Source: Castellaniella sp049671645 (GTDB lineage: Bacteria; Pseudomonadota; Gammaproteobacteria; Burkholderiales; Burkholderiaceae_B). Taken from it: a DNA stretch of 64,000 nucleotides. Positions 42,397 to 50,322 of this stretch are shown here, in pieces. The first letter of the stretch is position 1. Each line of letters starts with the position of its first letter. Location of the stretch: NCBI RefSeq assembly GCF_049671645.1, contig NZ_JBATVG010000027.1, positions 118,069 to 182,068 on the forward strand, given 5' to 3'. The position numbers and the translations under genes are program-made. The notes beneath the pieces are model-generated. The model was not told the DNA's origin, searched no databases, and saw only the letters and a program-made list of their open reading frames with translations.

Positions 42397-44007
42397 ATGA
42401 GCAGTGCCCACCTGGATACGTTTGCGCGCGACCATCTGCCGCCCGCGGACCAGCAGCCCCGATTTCTGTTCGATCTGCCCGAACTGCAATTCCCCGAACA
42501 ACTGAACTGCGCGGATGAATTGCTGGACCGGCACGTGCGTGAAGGCCGGGGTGCGCGGATGTGCATCCGGGCGCCCGGGATCGACTGGACGTACGCCGAC
42601 CTGCAGGACAAAGCCAACCGCATCGCCAATGTGCTGGTGCGCGACATGGGCCTGGCGCCCGGCAATCGCGTGTTGCTGCGCGCGCCCAACAATCCCATGC
42701 TGGCGGCCTGCTGGTTCGCCGTCATGAAGGCGGGGGGAATCGCCGTGGCGACCATGCCTCTGCTGCGGGCCAAGGAACTGAAAGCCATCATCGAGATCGG
42801 CCAAGTGACGCACGCATTGTGCGATGCGGCCCTGGCCGAGGAAATGGCGCTGGCCGCCAGGGAACAGCCGGTGCTCAAACATATCCGGCACTTCGATCAT
42901 GACGGCCCGGATGGCCTGGAGGCCCTGATGGAGCGGGCGTCTCCCGATTTCGACAATGTCGCGACGGCTGCCGACGACACCTGCATCCTGGGGTTCACAT
43001 CCGGGACCACGGGCGTGCCCAAGGCGACCATGCACTATCACCGGGACGTCATGGCCATCTGCCTGTGCTGGCCCCGCCATATCCTGCATCCCACCGAGGA
43101 CGACGTCTTCATGGGCAGCCCGCCGCTGGCGTTCACCTTCGGCCTGGGAGGGCTGCTGCTGTTTCCGCTGCACGTCGGCGCATCCACCGTCCTGCTGGAG
43201 AAGGCCAGTCCTCCGCAACTGCTGGAAGCCATCCAGACCTTCGGCGCCACGGTCCTGTTCACGGCCCCCACATCCTATCGGACCCTGGCGGTGCGCGGCA
43301 CGGAGTTGCGCCGCACGGCCTTGCGCAAGTGCGTGTCGGCGGGCGAGACTCTGCCCGCTTCGACGCGGGCGGCGTGGAAAGAGGCGACGGGCATCGAGCT
43401 GATCGACGGCATCGGGTCCACGGAGATGCTGCATATTTTCATTTCCCATGACGAAGCCCATGCCCGGCCCGGGGCGACCGGCACGCCGGTGCCCGGCTAT
43501 CGGGCCAAGGTCGTGGATGATCTGGGTCATGATGTGCCGCCCGGCACCATCGGGCGCCTGGCGGTCCAGGGCCCCACCGGGTGCCGCTACCTGAACGATG
43601 AGCGGCAAGGAAAGTATGTGCAGCATGGCTGGAACCTGACGGGCGACGCCTACCTGATGGATATCGACGGCTATTTCCACTACCAGGCGCGCACGGACGA
43701 CATGATCATTTCGTCGGGCTACAACATTGCCGCGCCGGATGTCGAAGATGCCCTGATGCAGCACCCGGCGGTGGCCGAATGCGCGGTCATCGGCGTGCCG
43801 GACGCGGAGCGCGGCCAGCTGGTCAAGGCCTTCGTCGTGTTGCGGCCCGGCCAGACGGCGGGAGAGGCCATGAGGAAAACACTGCAGGATTTCGTCAAGG
43901 CCGGCATCGCCCCCTACAAATATCCGCGCGCCCTGGATTTCGTGGAATCCCTGCCGCGCACCCAGACCGGAAAGTTGCAGCGTTTCAAACTGCACGAGCC
44001 GGCCTGA
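42397..44007 (+). CDS. Aryl-CoA ligase, 2-aminobenzoate-CoA ligase-like (benzoate-CoA ligase family)
   Basis: An adenylate-forming enzyme of 536 residues activating an aromatic acid to its CoA thioester. Motifs: P-loop GFTSGTTGVPKATMH (A3), GIGSTEML (A5), LTGDAYLMDIDGYFHYQAR (A7), DDMIISSGYNI (A8) and the catalytic Lys in RTQTGKLQRF (A10). Relatives include benzoate-CoA and 2-aminobenzoate-CoA ligases. With the fused monooxygenase/reductase at the head of the operon, anthranilate is the best-supported substrate; salicylate or benzoate remain possible. The 81 bases before it show no separate promoter. Confidence 0.9.
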   Translation: MSSAHLDTFARDHLPPADQQPRFLFDLPELQFPEQLNCADELLDRHVREGRGARMCIRAPGIDWTYADLQDKANRIANVLVRDMGLAPGNRVLLRAPNNPMLAACWFAVMKAGGIAVATMPLLRAKELKAIIEIGQVTHALCDAALAEEMALAAREQPVLKHIRHFDHDGPDGLEALMERASPDFDNVATAADDTCILGFTSGTTGVPKATMHYHRDVMAICLCWPRHILHPTEDDVFMGSPPLAFTFGLGGLLLFPLHVGASTVLLEKASPPQLLEAIQTFGATVLFTAPTSYRTLAVRGTELRRTALRKCVSAGETLPASTRAAWKEATGIELIDGIGSTEMLHIFISHDEAHARPGATGTPVPGYRAKVVDDLGHDVPPGTIGRLAVQGPTGCRYLNDERQGKYVQHGWNLTGDAYLMDIDGYFHYQARTDDMIISSGYNIAAPDVEDALMQHPAVAECAVIGVPDAERGQLVKAFVVLRPGQTAGEAMRKTLQDFVKAGIAPYKYPRALDFVESLPRTQTGKLQRFKLHEPA

Positions 44008-44073
44008 CGCGGGTCCGGCCTGGAAGGGGCGGGCCCGCGCCCTGAACGTTGTTGATCGATGGAGGAGTTCCTC

Positions 44074-44466
44074 ATGCAAGTCTTGCTTCCCCCGGGTTGG
44101 CCCCGGCCCAAGGGATATGCCAATGGCGTGGCCGTGCGCGGCCGCCAGATCTTCGTGGCCGGCATGATCGGCTGGGATGCCCACGGGGTGTTTCACACCG
44201 ACGACATGGCTGGCCAGGTGCGCCAGGCATTGCAGAATATCGTCGAGGTCCTGGAGACGGGCGGCGCCAAGCCCGAACATATCGTGCGCATGACCTGGTA
44301 CGTGACGGACAAACATGAATACGTGGCGGCCTACCCGGAAATCGGCAAGGCCTTTCGCGAATTGATCGGCAGCTTCAATGCCGCGATGACGGCGGTGCAG
44401 GTCGCCGCCCTGATCGAGGACCGGGCCAAAGTCGAGATCGAAGTCACGGCGGTGATTCCGGATTGA
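44074..44466 (+). CDS. RidA/YjgF-family protein lacking the substrate-binding Arg
   Basis: A protein of 130 residues of the RidA (YER057c) trimer family, whose archetype hydrolyses reactive enamines and imines to keto acids and ammonia. GRQIFVAGMIGWDAHG, HIVRMTWYVTD and VEIEVTAVI follow the family pattern. The conserved Arg that binds the substrate carboxylate in E. coli RidA (PARSCVEVA) is replaced: the segment reads F101-N-A-A104-M-T-A-V-Q-V. The ATG at 44074 is preceded by GGAGGAG; an upstream ATG at 44059 is less likely. As last gene of the aryl-CoA operon it may release ammonia from an amino- or imino-ring CoA thioester, whose carboxyl is masked (inference). Confidence 0.88.
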   Translation: MQVLLPPGWPRPKGYANGVAVRGRQIFVAGMIGWDAHGVFHTDDMAGQVRQALQNIVEVLETGGAKPEHIVRMTWYVTDKHEYVAAYPEIGKAFRELIGSFNAAMTAVQVAALIEDRAKVEIEVTAVIPD

Positions 44467-44539
44467 TCCGCCGGGGGTGCGTGGCTGTTTGCGGAGGCAG
44501 TACACTGCAGGCCACCACCTCTTTGCCGTTCGAGCCGCC

Positions 44540-45178
44540 ATGCCTATCCACGAAATCCGCCACCCCCTGATCCGCCACAAGCTGGGCCTGATGCGCAGGG
44601 CCGACCTCAGCACCAAGAATTTCCGCGAGATGGCCCAGGAAATCGGAGCGCTGCTGACCTACGAGGCCACCAAGGATCTGCCGCTGGAACCCGTGCGCAT
44701 CGCCGGCTGGGCGGGCGAACTGGATGTGGAAAAGCTGGCGGGGAAGAAAATCACGGTCGTCCCTATCCTGCGGGCGGGCATCGGCATGCTCGACGGTGTG
44801 CTCAGCCTGGTCCCGGGGGCCAAGGTCAGCGCCGTGGGCATTGCCCGCAATGAAGAGACCCTGCAGGCGCAGCCCTATCTGGAAAAGCTGGTCGGGCAGC
44901 TGGATCAGCGCCTGGCGCTGATCGTCGATCCCATGCTGGCCACGGGCGGCTCCATGGTGGCTGCCATCGACATGCTGAAGCAGGCCGGCAGCCGCAACGT
45001 TCGCGCCCTGGTGCTGGTGGCCGCGCCCGAAGGCATTGCCGCCGTCGAAAAGGCCCACCCGGACGTGCACATCTACACCGCGTCCATCGACGACCACCTG
45101 AACCAGGATGGCTACATCATCCCGGGCCTGGGGGATGCGGGCGATCGCATCTTCGGCACGCGGCAGAAGACCGAATAA
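44540..45178 (+). CDS. upp: Uracil phosphoribosyltransferase Upp
   Basis: Upp salvages uracil to UMP using PRPP. The protein has 212 residues beginning MPIHEIRHPLIRHKLGLMR; VVPILRAGIGMLDGVL and the PRPP loop LIVDPMLATGGSM are complete, and the C-terminal GDAGDRIFGT matches the uracil-binding end. The ATG at 44540 matches homologues; upstream in-frame codons lack family sequence. Confidence 0.97.
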   Translation: MPIHEIRHPLIRHKLGLMRRADLSTKNFREMAQEIGALLTYEATKDLPLEPVRIAGWAGELDVEKLAGKKITVVPILRAGIGMLDGVLSLVPGAKVSAVGIARNEETLQAQPYLEKLVGQLDQRLALIVDPMLATGGSMVAAIDMLKQAGSRNVRALVLVAAPEGIAAVEKAHPDVHIYTASIDDHLNQDGYIIPGLGDAGDRIFGTRQKTE

Positions 45179-45195
45179 AACGCCTGCGCGGCCGG

Positions 45196-45234
45196 CTGCG
45201 GCTTGATCTGCCGCAGGCGCACACAGTTTTTGAC
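45196..45234 (+). terminator. Candidate terminator after upp
   Basis: CTGCGGC (45196-45202) and GCCGCAG (45210-45216) pair around TTGATCT; a longer alternative pairs 45181-45188 with 45212-45219. A TTTTT stretch follows at 45227-45231 after an eight-base gap, so it is not ideal. TTGACA at 45230-45235 may be the -35 of the next gene, with TAGGAT at 45257-45262 at poor (21-base) spacing. Confidence 0.45.
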
Positions 45235-45295
45235 ACTCGCTCGCCGGATGATCAGGTAGGATAGAGATTCCTCTGTCCGACCCAAGGAGTTTTGA

Positions 45296-45619
45296 ATGGC
45301 TACACGCAAGCAAATTGCCACCCAGTCTGCCGGCGACGCCCTGATCGAGGACCTGAAATCCAGCCTGGACCAAGCTGAAAAGCTGCTGCGCGAAGCAGCC
45401 GACGCGACCGGCGACAAGGCCGCCGACCTGCGCGCCCGGGCCTTGCAGGCGCTGGACCAGGGCCGCGCGGTGCTGTCCGAAACCCAGGCCAATCTGCTCG
45501 AGCAAGGTCGCAAGGTCGTCCAGGATACCGACGAATACGTCCAGGCCAATCCCTGGAAAGCCGTGGGGTTCGCCGGCGTGGCGGGGCTCTTGCTGGGCGC
45601 CCTGCTGTCGCGGCGCTGA
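45296..45619 (+). CDS. DUF883 (ElaB/YqjD/YgaM) family membrane-anchored protein
   Basis: A protein of 107 residues: a long amphipathic helical region rich in Ala, Asp and Lys (about 10-80) followed by a C-terminal anchor helix after NPWKAVGFAGVAGLLLGALLSRR. The NPW-helix-RR end is the hallmark of ElaB/YqjD, which sit in the inner membrane and bind ribosomes in stationary phase in E. coli. AAGGAG precedes the ATG. It heads a three-gene set with YqjE-like and YqjK-like genes. Confidence 0.92.
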   Translation: MATRKQIATQSAGDALIEDLKSSLDQAEKLLREAADATGDKAADLRARALQALDQGRAVLSETQANLLEQGRKVVQDTDEYVQANPWKAVGFAGVAGLLLGALLSRR

Positions 45620-45624
45620 TCCCC

Positions 45625-46056
45625 ATGGGGGCGCTTGGCCGCGCAGTGGCGGACTTGGCTGCGCACAGTACCGCGCTGCTGGGCACCCGCCTGGAGCTCC
45701 TTGGCCTGGAAGCCCAGGACGCGCGTGATCGGCTGCTGGGCCGCCTGGCGCTGCTGCTGGCGGCCGCCGTGTTCCTGTTGCTGGCCCTGCTGGTGGCCAC
45801 CCTGACCCTGGCCCTGTATTTCTGGCCGACCGATCACCGTTTTCTGGCGCTGTGGCTGCTGGCCCTGGGGTATGCCGTCGTGGGCGTCGTGCTGATCGTG
45901 GTGCTTTGCAGGCGCTTGCGGCAGGACCCCGCTCTCTTTGCCGTGACGGCGGACGTGCTGCGTCAGGATGCCCGGGCGTTCGGGATGGCGCCGACAGGCG
46001 CCGGGCCCGAAGGCGAGCCGGCCGATGCGACGGCGGTTCCCGGAGAGGTTCCATGA
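45625..46056 (+). CDS. YqjE-like holin-superfamily membrane protein
   Basis: A protein of 143 residues with an N-terminal amphipathic helix, two hydrophobic helices (about 40-65 and 72-94) and an acidic Pro/Ala-rich tail. RLELLGLEAQDARDRLL before the first helix matches the YqjE / phage_holin_3_6 family. The start lies five bases after the DUF883 stop; the order yqjD-yqjE-yqjK is the same as in E. coli. The function is unknown; stress-related membrane binding is a guess. Confidence 0.85.
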   Translation: MGALGRAVADLAAHSTALLGTRLELLGLEAQDARDRLLGRLALLLAAAVFLLLALLVATLTLALYFWPTDHRFLALWLLALGYAVVGVVLIVVLCRRLRQDPALFAVTADVLRQDARAFGMAPTGAGPEGEPADATAVPGEVP

Positions 46057-46406
46057 CCCGTTCGATTCAGGAAAGATCCGCCTTCCAGGACCGCCGCCTG
46101 CGCATTGAATTGCTGCGCCTGCAGGCAGGCTATCAGCGCCTGGCCGTGCGTCAAAGCGCCTGCCGCCTGGCGGGCGCCGTGCGGCCCGATGTCCTGGCGG
46201 CGCAAGCCGGCGACCATCTGCGGGCCGCAGGCCTGGGATGGCTGGGCGTCGGCCTGAGGCTCCTGCGCCGCTATCCCTTGATGGGGTCTTTGCTGGGATC
46301 GGTGCTGGGCACCGGCAGCCGCCGTCGCGTCGCCCTGAAAACCGCCTTGATCACAGGGCTGGTCTGGCTGGCGCGGCGCGCCTCGGCGGATAGCCCGAAG
46401 CCCTAG
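46053..46406 (+). CDS. YqjK-like small protein
   Basis: A basic protein of 117 residues that starts inside the YqjE-like gene (ATGA overlap). The N-terminal half is a charged helix (FQDRRLRIELLRLQAGYQRL); the C-terminal half has LRRYPLMGSLLGSVLG and a short hydrophobic helix near 97-108. Assignment to the YqjK family rests mainly on gene order and general character, so it is tentative. Confidence 0.75.
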   Translation: MTRSIQERSAFQDRRLRIELLRLQAGYQRLAVRQSACRLAGAVRPDVLAAQAGDHLRAAGLGWLGVGLRLLRRYPLMGSLLGSVLGTGSRRRVALKTALITGLVWLARRASADSPKP

Positions 46407-46478
46407 TGCGCTGTTCGGTGAATACTCGTACTTGAGTTTGGCGTCCGAATTCAAATGTACGGATCAACCGAACAGCAC
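46406..46478. repeat. Dispersed intergenic hairpin element, copy 1
   Basis: CTGTTCGGT (46411-46419) and ACCGAACAG (46467-46475) are perfect 9-base arms enclosing ACTCGTACT and GTACGGATCAACC. The string GTACGGATCAACC recurs in inverted orientation at 62848-62860 together with AGTACGAG, so this is one member of a repeat family. It separates the convergent YqjK-like and ubiD genes and may act as a terminator in both directions. Confidence 0.6.
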
Positions 46479-46506
46479 ACTGGATGCATGCGGCGCGAGG
46501 GCCGGC

Positions 46507-48054
46507 TCAGGAAATTCCCAGCTGGTCCCACATGGCGTCCACCCGCTGCTTGACGTCCGCGGACATGCTGATCGGCCGCCCCCATTCGCGCTGGGTCTCG
46601 CCCGCCCACTTATTGGTGGCATCCAGCCCCATCTTGCCGCCCAGTCCGGATACCGGCGAGGCGAAATCCAGATAGTCGATGGGGGTGTTTTCCACCAGCA
46701 CGGTGTCGCGCACCGGATCCATGCGGGTCGTCATGGCCCAGATGACTTCCGGCCAGCTGCGCACGTCGATGTCCTCGTCGACCACCACGATGAACTTGGT
46801 GTACATGAACTGGCGCAGCACGCTCCAGAGTCCGAACAGGATGCGTTTGGCGTGGCCCGGGTACTGTTTGCGAATCGAGACCACGGCCAGCCGGTAGCTG
46901 CAGCCTTCGGGCGGCAGGTAGAAATCCGTGATTTCCGGGAACTGGCGCCGCAGCAGCGGGACGAAGACCTCATTCAGGGCGACGCCCAGCACGGCGGGTT
47001 CGTCGGGCGGCTTGCCGGTGTAGGTGCTGTGATAGATCGGCTGGCGCCGATGGGTGATGCGCTCTACCGTGAAGACCGGGAACCAGTCCTGTTCGTTGTA
47101 GTAGCCCGTGTGGTCCCCGTAGGGGCCTTCCAGCGCCATTTCGTAGCCGGTGTCCGGGGGCGGCGGCGCGCCGTCCGGTATCGTGGGGGTCGCCGCCCGT
47201 GGGTCCGAAGCGGGCAGGATATGGCCTTCCAGCACGATTTCCGCCTGGGCGGGCACTTGCAGGTCGCTGCCCAGAGCTTGCGCCAGCTCGGTGCGCGACC
47301 CGCGCAGCAGGCCGGCGAACTGATATTCCGACAGGCTGTCGGGAATCGGCGTGACGGCCGCCAGCAGCGTCGCCGGATCGGTGCCCAGCGCCACGGCGAT
47401 CGGGAAGGGCTGCCCCGGGTGCGCCAGGCAATGATCGCGAAAATCCAGGGCTCCGCCGCGGTGCGACAGCCAGCGCATGATCAGCTTGTTGCGGCCGATC
47501 AGCTGCTGGCGGTAGATGCCCAGGTTCTGGCGCCGGGCGTTGGGGCCGCGTGTGATGACCAGCCCCCAGGTCAGCAGCGGCGCCACGTCCCCGGGCCAGC
47601 AGCTTTGCAGCGGAAGCGTGTTCAGGTCGACCTGATCGGCTTCGATCACGATGTCCTGGCAGGCGGCGCCGCGCACCTGGCGCGGGTTCATGTCCCAGAG
47701 CGCGGATTTCAGCAGGGCGACTTTCGACAGAGCGTCGCGCATGCCATGGGGCGGGGTGGGTTCGCGCAATGACGCCAGCAGCTCGCCCGTGTCGCGCAGG
47801 GCCGATACCTCGTCCGCGCCCATGCCCCAGGCCACCCGTTGCGGAGTGCCGAACAGATTGGTCAGCACCGGGATGGGGCTGGTCCGCCCGTCATGTTGCG
47901 CCTGTTCGAACAGCAGGGCGGGGCCGCCGGCGCGCAGCACGCGGTCGCTGATCTCGGTCATCTCCAGGGCGGTGGAGACCGGGTGGCGAACGCGTGTCAG
48001 TTGTCCTTGGCGTTCAAGCTGGGCGATGAAGTCCCGGAGGTCGCGGTATTTCAC
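46507..48054 (-). CDS. ubiD: UbiD family decarboxylase (4-hydroxy-3-polyprenylbenzoate decarboxylase)
   Basis: A prenylated-FMN-dependent decarboxylase of 515 residues acting in ubiquinone synthesis. FNLIGTPxR-type sequence appears as LTNLFGTPQRVAWGMG; the central DPA-type region, the metal/prFMN residues in NIGIYRQQLIGRNK (here NLGIYRQQLIGRNK), the catalytic Glu region EFxGLLRG (here EYQFAGLLRGSRTELAQ) and EGPYGDHTGYY are all present. No ubiX is seen in the window. It is divergent from the lytic transglycosylase. Confidence 0.95.
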   Translation of the reverse strand: MKYRDLRDFIAQLERQGQLTRVRHPVSTALEMTEISDRVLRAGGPALLFEQAQHDGRTSPIPVLTNLFGTPQRVAWGMGADEVSALRDTGELLASLREPTPPHGMRDALSKVALLKSALWDMNPRQVRGAACQDIVIEADQVDLNTLPLQSCWPGDVAPLLTWGLVITRGPNARRQNLGIYRQQLIGRNKLIMRWLSHRGGALDFRDHCLAHPGQPFPIAVALGTDPATLLAAVTPIPDSLSEYQFAGLLRGSRTELAQALGSDLQVPAQAEIVLEGHILPASDPRAATPTIPDGAPPPPDTGYEMALEGPYGDHTGYYNEQDWFPVFTVERITHRRQPIYHSTYTGKPPDEPAVLGVALNEVFVPLLRRQFPEITDFYLPPEGCSYRLAVVSIRKQYPGHAKRILFGLWSVLRQFMYTKFIVVVDEDIDVRSWPEVIWAMTTRMDPVRDTVLVENTPIDYLDFASPVSGLGGKMGLDATNKWAGETQREWGRPISMSADVKQRVDAMWDQLGIS

Positions 48055-48134
48055 AGAAAATGGCCAATCAGGTTACAGTGTCGTCGTGCCAAAGATTACC
48101 ATTCCCCCCGCCCGCACGGCTGCCGGAGGCATCC

Positions 48135-49022
48135 ATGGTTGCAGGGTTGTTATCTGATCGCCTGCAGCACGGCATGCGCGCCGTGCTGCATCCCGTCGGT
48201 GAATTCATCCACGTCAGCGCCATCTATCTGGGGCTGGCCGTGTTGACGACACTGGGATTGAGCCTGGTGCTGCCGTCCATGCGCCAGCAGTCGCAGCAAT
48301 TGCACGAAGTCGTCCTGGCCATGTTCCAGGCCGACGACGCGGGCTATAGCGGCGGCGATGCCGATTATGCCTGGGCGTCGCCCTCGGGCGGCCCGGCGCC
48401 GGACGCCGCCGCGCCCGCCTCGGCGCCGGCCCCCGATGTCTCCGTGGATCAGAAACCCGCCGCGGACGATCAGCCCGCGCCGTCCGACGTCGTGTCCTCG
48501 GGGCCCCTGGATTTCATGCAGGCTTTGTCCGCCAGCATGGGCGAACAGGCGATCCCCGGGGTGACGGCGGCCCAGGCTCAGGGCCTGCGCAGCTATCTGT
48601 CGCGCAAATACCGCATCGCCTCCAGCGTTGCCGGGGCGTTGGTGCGCATGGCGTTCAGCGTGGGCAAGGAACGCCATGTGGACCCGCAGCTGCTGTTGGC
48701 CGTGATCGCCATCGAGTCGCGCTACAACCCCTTTGTGGAAAGCTCTGTCGGGGCCCAGGGGCTGATGCAGATCATGGGCCGGGTGCATCGCGAGAAGCTG
48801 CGGGCGCACGGCGGGCCGGCGGCGATCTTCAATCCGGCGGTGAACATCCGCATCGGGGCGCAGATCCTGGCGGATTGCATCCGCCGACGCGGCTCGATCG
48901 AGGGCGGGCTTGCCTGTTACGTGGGGGCGTCGGGCCCCAGCGACGGGGGCTATGGCGCCAGCGTGCTGGCCGAGCGCCGGCGCATCGCGCTGGCATCCGG
49001 GATTCCGCCCGGCAAGAACTGA
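48135..49022 (+). CDS. Membrane-anchored lytic transglycosylase
   Basis: A protein of 295 residues with one N-terminal helix (about 28-46, AIYLGLAVLTTLGLSLVLP), a low-complexity Ala/Pro/Asp linker (about 70-130) and a C-terminal SLT (GH23) domain. The catalytic Glu lies in LLAVIAIESRYNPFVES, with VGAQGLMQIM and FNPAVNIRIGAQIL as supporting motifs. It cleaves peptidoglycan glycan strands in the periplasm. The ATG at 48135 is chosen because the 25 codons before it lack family character and overlap the ubiD promoter region. Confidence 0.88.
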   Translation: MVAGLLSDRLQHGMRAVLHPVGEFIHVSAIYLGLAVLTTLGLSLVLPSMRQQSQQLHEVVLAMFQADDAGYSGGDADYAWASPSGGPAPDAAAPASAPAPDVSVDQKPAADDQPAPSDVVSSGPLDFMQALSASMGEQAIPGVTAAQAQGLRSYLSRKYRIASSVAGALVRMAFSVGKERHVDPQLLLAVIAIESRYNPFVESSVGAQGLMQIMGRVHREKLRAHGGPAAIFNPAVNIRIGAQILADCIRRRGSIEGGLACYVGASGPSDGGYGASVLAERRRIALASGIPPGKN

Positions 49023-49068
49023 GGCCGTATCGGGTCGGAGCGGCCGACCCTGTGCGGGGCGGCCTTTT

Positions 49069-50268
49069 TCAGGCCAGCGGCTGGGCGGCTGCGGCTGCCG
49101 GCGCGCCCAGCTTTCCCAAAAACACTTCCATCCGGGCGATGGCCTCGCGCAGGCGGTCCAGGCCCGTGGCATAGGAAAACCGCACTGTGTGACCGGCGTG
49201 GGCGCGGCCGAAATCCAGGCCCGGCACGGCGGCCACGCCGGCATCGTGCAGCAGCCGGCGGCAGAATTCAGCGCCGTCCAGACCCTGGGCGCGGATGTCC
49301 GCGAAGATGTAGAAGGCGCCGTCGGGCGCGGCAGGCACGTTCAGCCCCAGTCGCGCGAATTCCGGCAGCAGGTAGTCGCGCCGTTCCTTGAAGGACAGGC
49401 GCCGGCGTTCGTAGATCTGCATGACCTCGGGCTCGAAACAACTGAGCGCCGCATGCTGGGCCAGCGCCGGGGCGCAGATGGCCAGGCTGGCGGCCAGCCG
49501 CTCGATGGCCGGCATCAGTGCGGCCGGCGCCATCAGCCAGCCCAGACGCCAGCCCGTCATGTGGAAGTACTTGGAAAAGCTGTTGATGACCACCAGATCG
49601 TCGTCCAGGGTGAGGGCGCTTTGCGGGGCTTCGTCGTAATACAGGCCCAGGTAGATTTCATCCATGATGACGAATCCCCCGCGCGCCCGCACGGCGGCGA
49701 TCAGGGCCCGCAGGGCTTCGCGGGGCATGGAGGTGCCGGTGGGGTTGCTGGGGGAGGCGATCAACACCCCCCGCGTGGCCGGCCCCCAGTGGGCTTCGAT
49801 GTCTTCCGGACGCAGTTGGAAACGGTGTTCGGCATCGGTGGGGATCAGCCGGGTGGTGCCGCCGGCGGCCGTGACGAAGTTCTGGTTGGCGGGGTAGGAC
49901 GGGTCGGGCATCAGGACTTCGTCGCCCGGGTTGATCAGGGCCAGCGCGGCCAGCAGCAGGGCGCCGGAGGCGCCGCCGGTGATCAGGATGCGGGAGGGGT
50001 CCACCCGAGCGCCGAAGTGTGTGTCGTAGTAGTGGGAGATCGCCTCGCGCAGGGCGGGGATGCCGATCGGCGCGGTATAGCCGCTGAGGCCGGCGTCGGC
50101 GGCCCGGTTCAGGGTTTCCAGCACCCGGGCCGGCGCCGTGAAATCGGGTTCGCCGATGCCCAGGCTGATGATGTCGCGGCCCTGAGCGGCCAGCGCCTGC
50201 GCCTGTTTCAGGACTTCCACGGCGTAGAATGGCACCGTGCGTTCGGTTCTATCGGCCAATCGGACCAT
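49069..50268 (-). CDS. Class I/II PLP-dependent aminotransferase
   Basis: A fold-type I aminotransferase of 399 residues. ISLGIGEPDFTAP, GYTAPIGIPALREAI, ASPSNPTGTSMP, the PLP-binding VINSFSKYFHMTGWRLGW and the Arg in VRFSYA are all present. It resembles aspartate/aromatic aminotransferases of the AspC/PatA type; the amino donor cannot be fixed from sequence. It is divergent from the FAD-oxidase-like gene with 54 bases between starts. Confidence 0.92.
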   Translation of the reverse strand: MVRLADRTERTVPFYAVEVLKQAQALAAQGRDIISLGIGEPDFTAPARVLETLNRAADAGLSGYTAPIGIPALREAISHYYDTHFGARVDPSRILITGGASGALLLAALALINPGDEVLMPDPSYPANQNFVTAAGGTTRLIPTDAEHRFQLRPEDIEAHWGPATRGVLIASPSNPTGTSMPREALRALIAAVRARGGFVIMDEIYLGLYYDEAPQSALTLDDDLVVINSFSKYFHMTGWRLGWLMAPAALMPAIERLAASLAICAPALAQHAALSCFEPEVMQIYERRRLSFKERRDYLLPEFARLGLNVPAAPDGAFYIFADIRAQGLDGAEFCRRLLHDAGVAAVPGLDFGRAHAGHTVRFSYATGLDRLREAIARMEVFLGKLGAPAAAAAQPLA

Positions 50269-50322
50269 GACGAATCTCTGCCGCGTTGTCTAAAAGTTTC
50301 ATTGTAGCCTTGGGGGGCCCCT

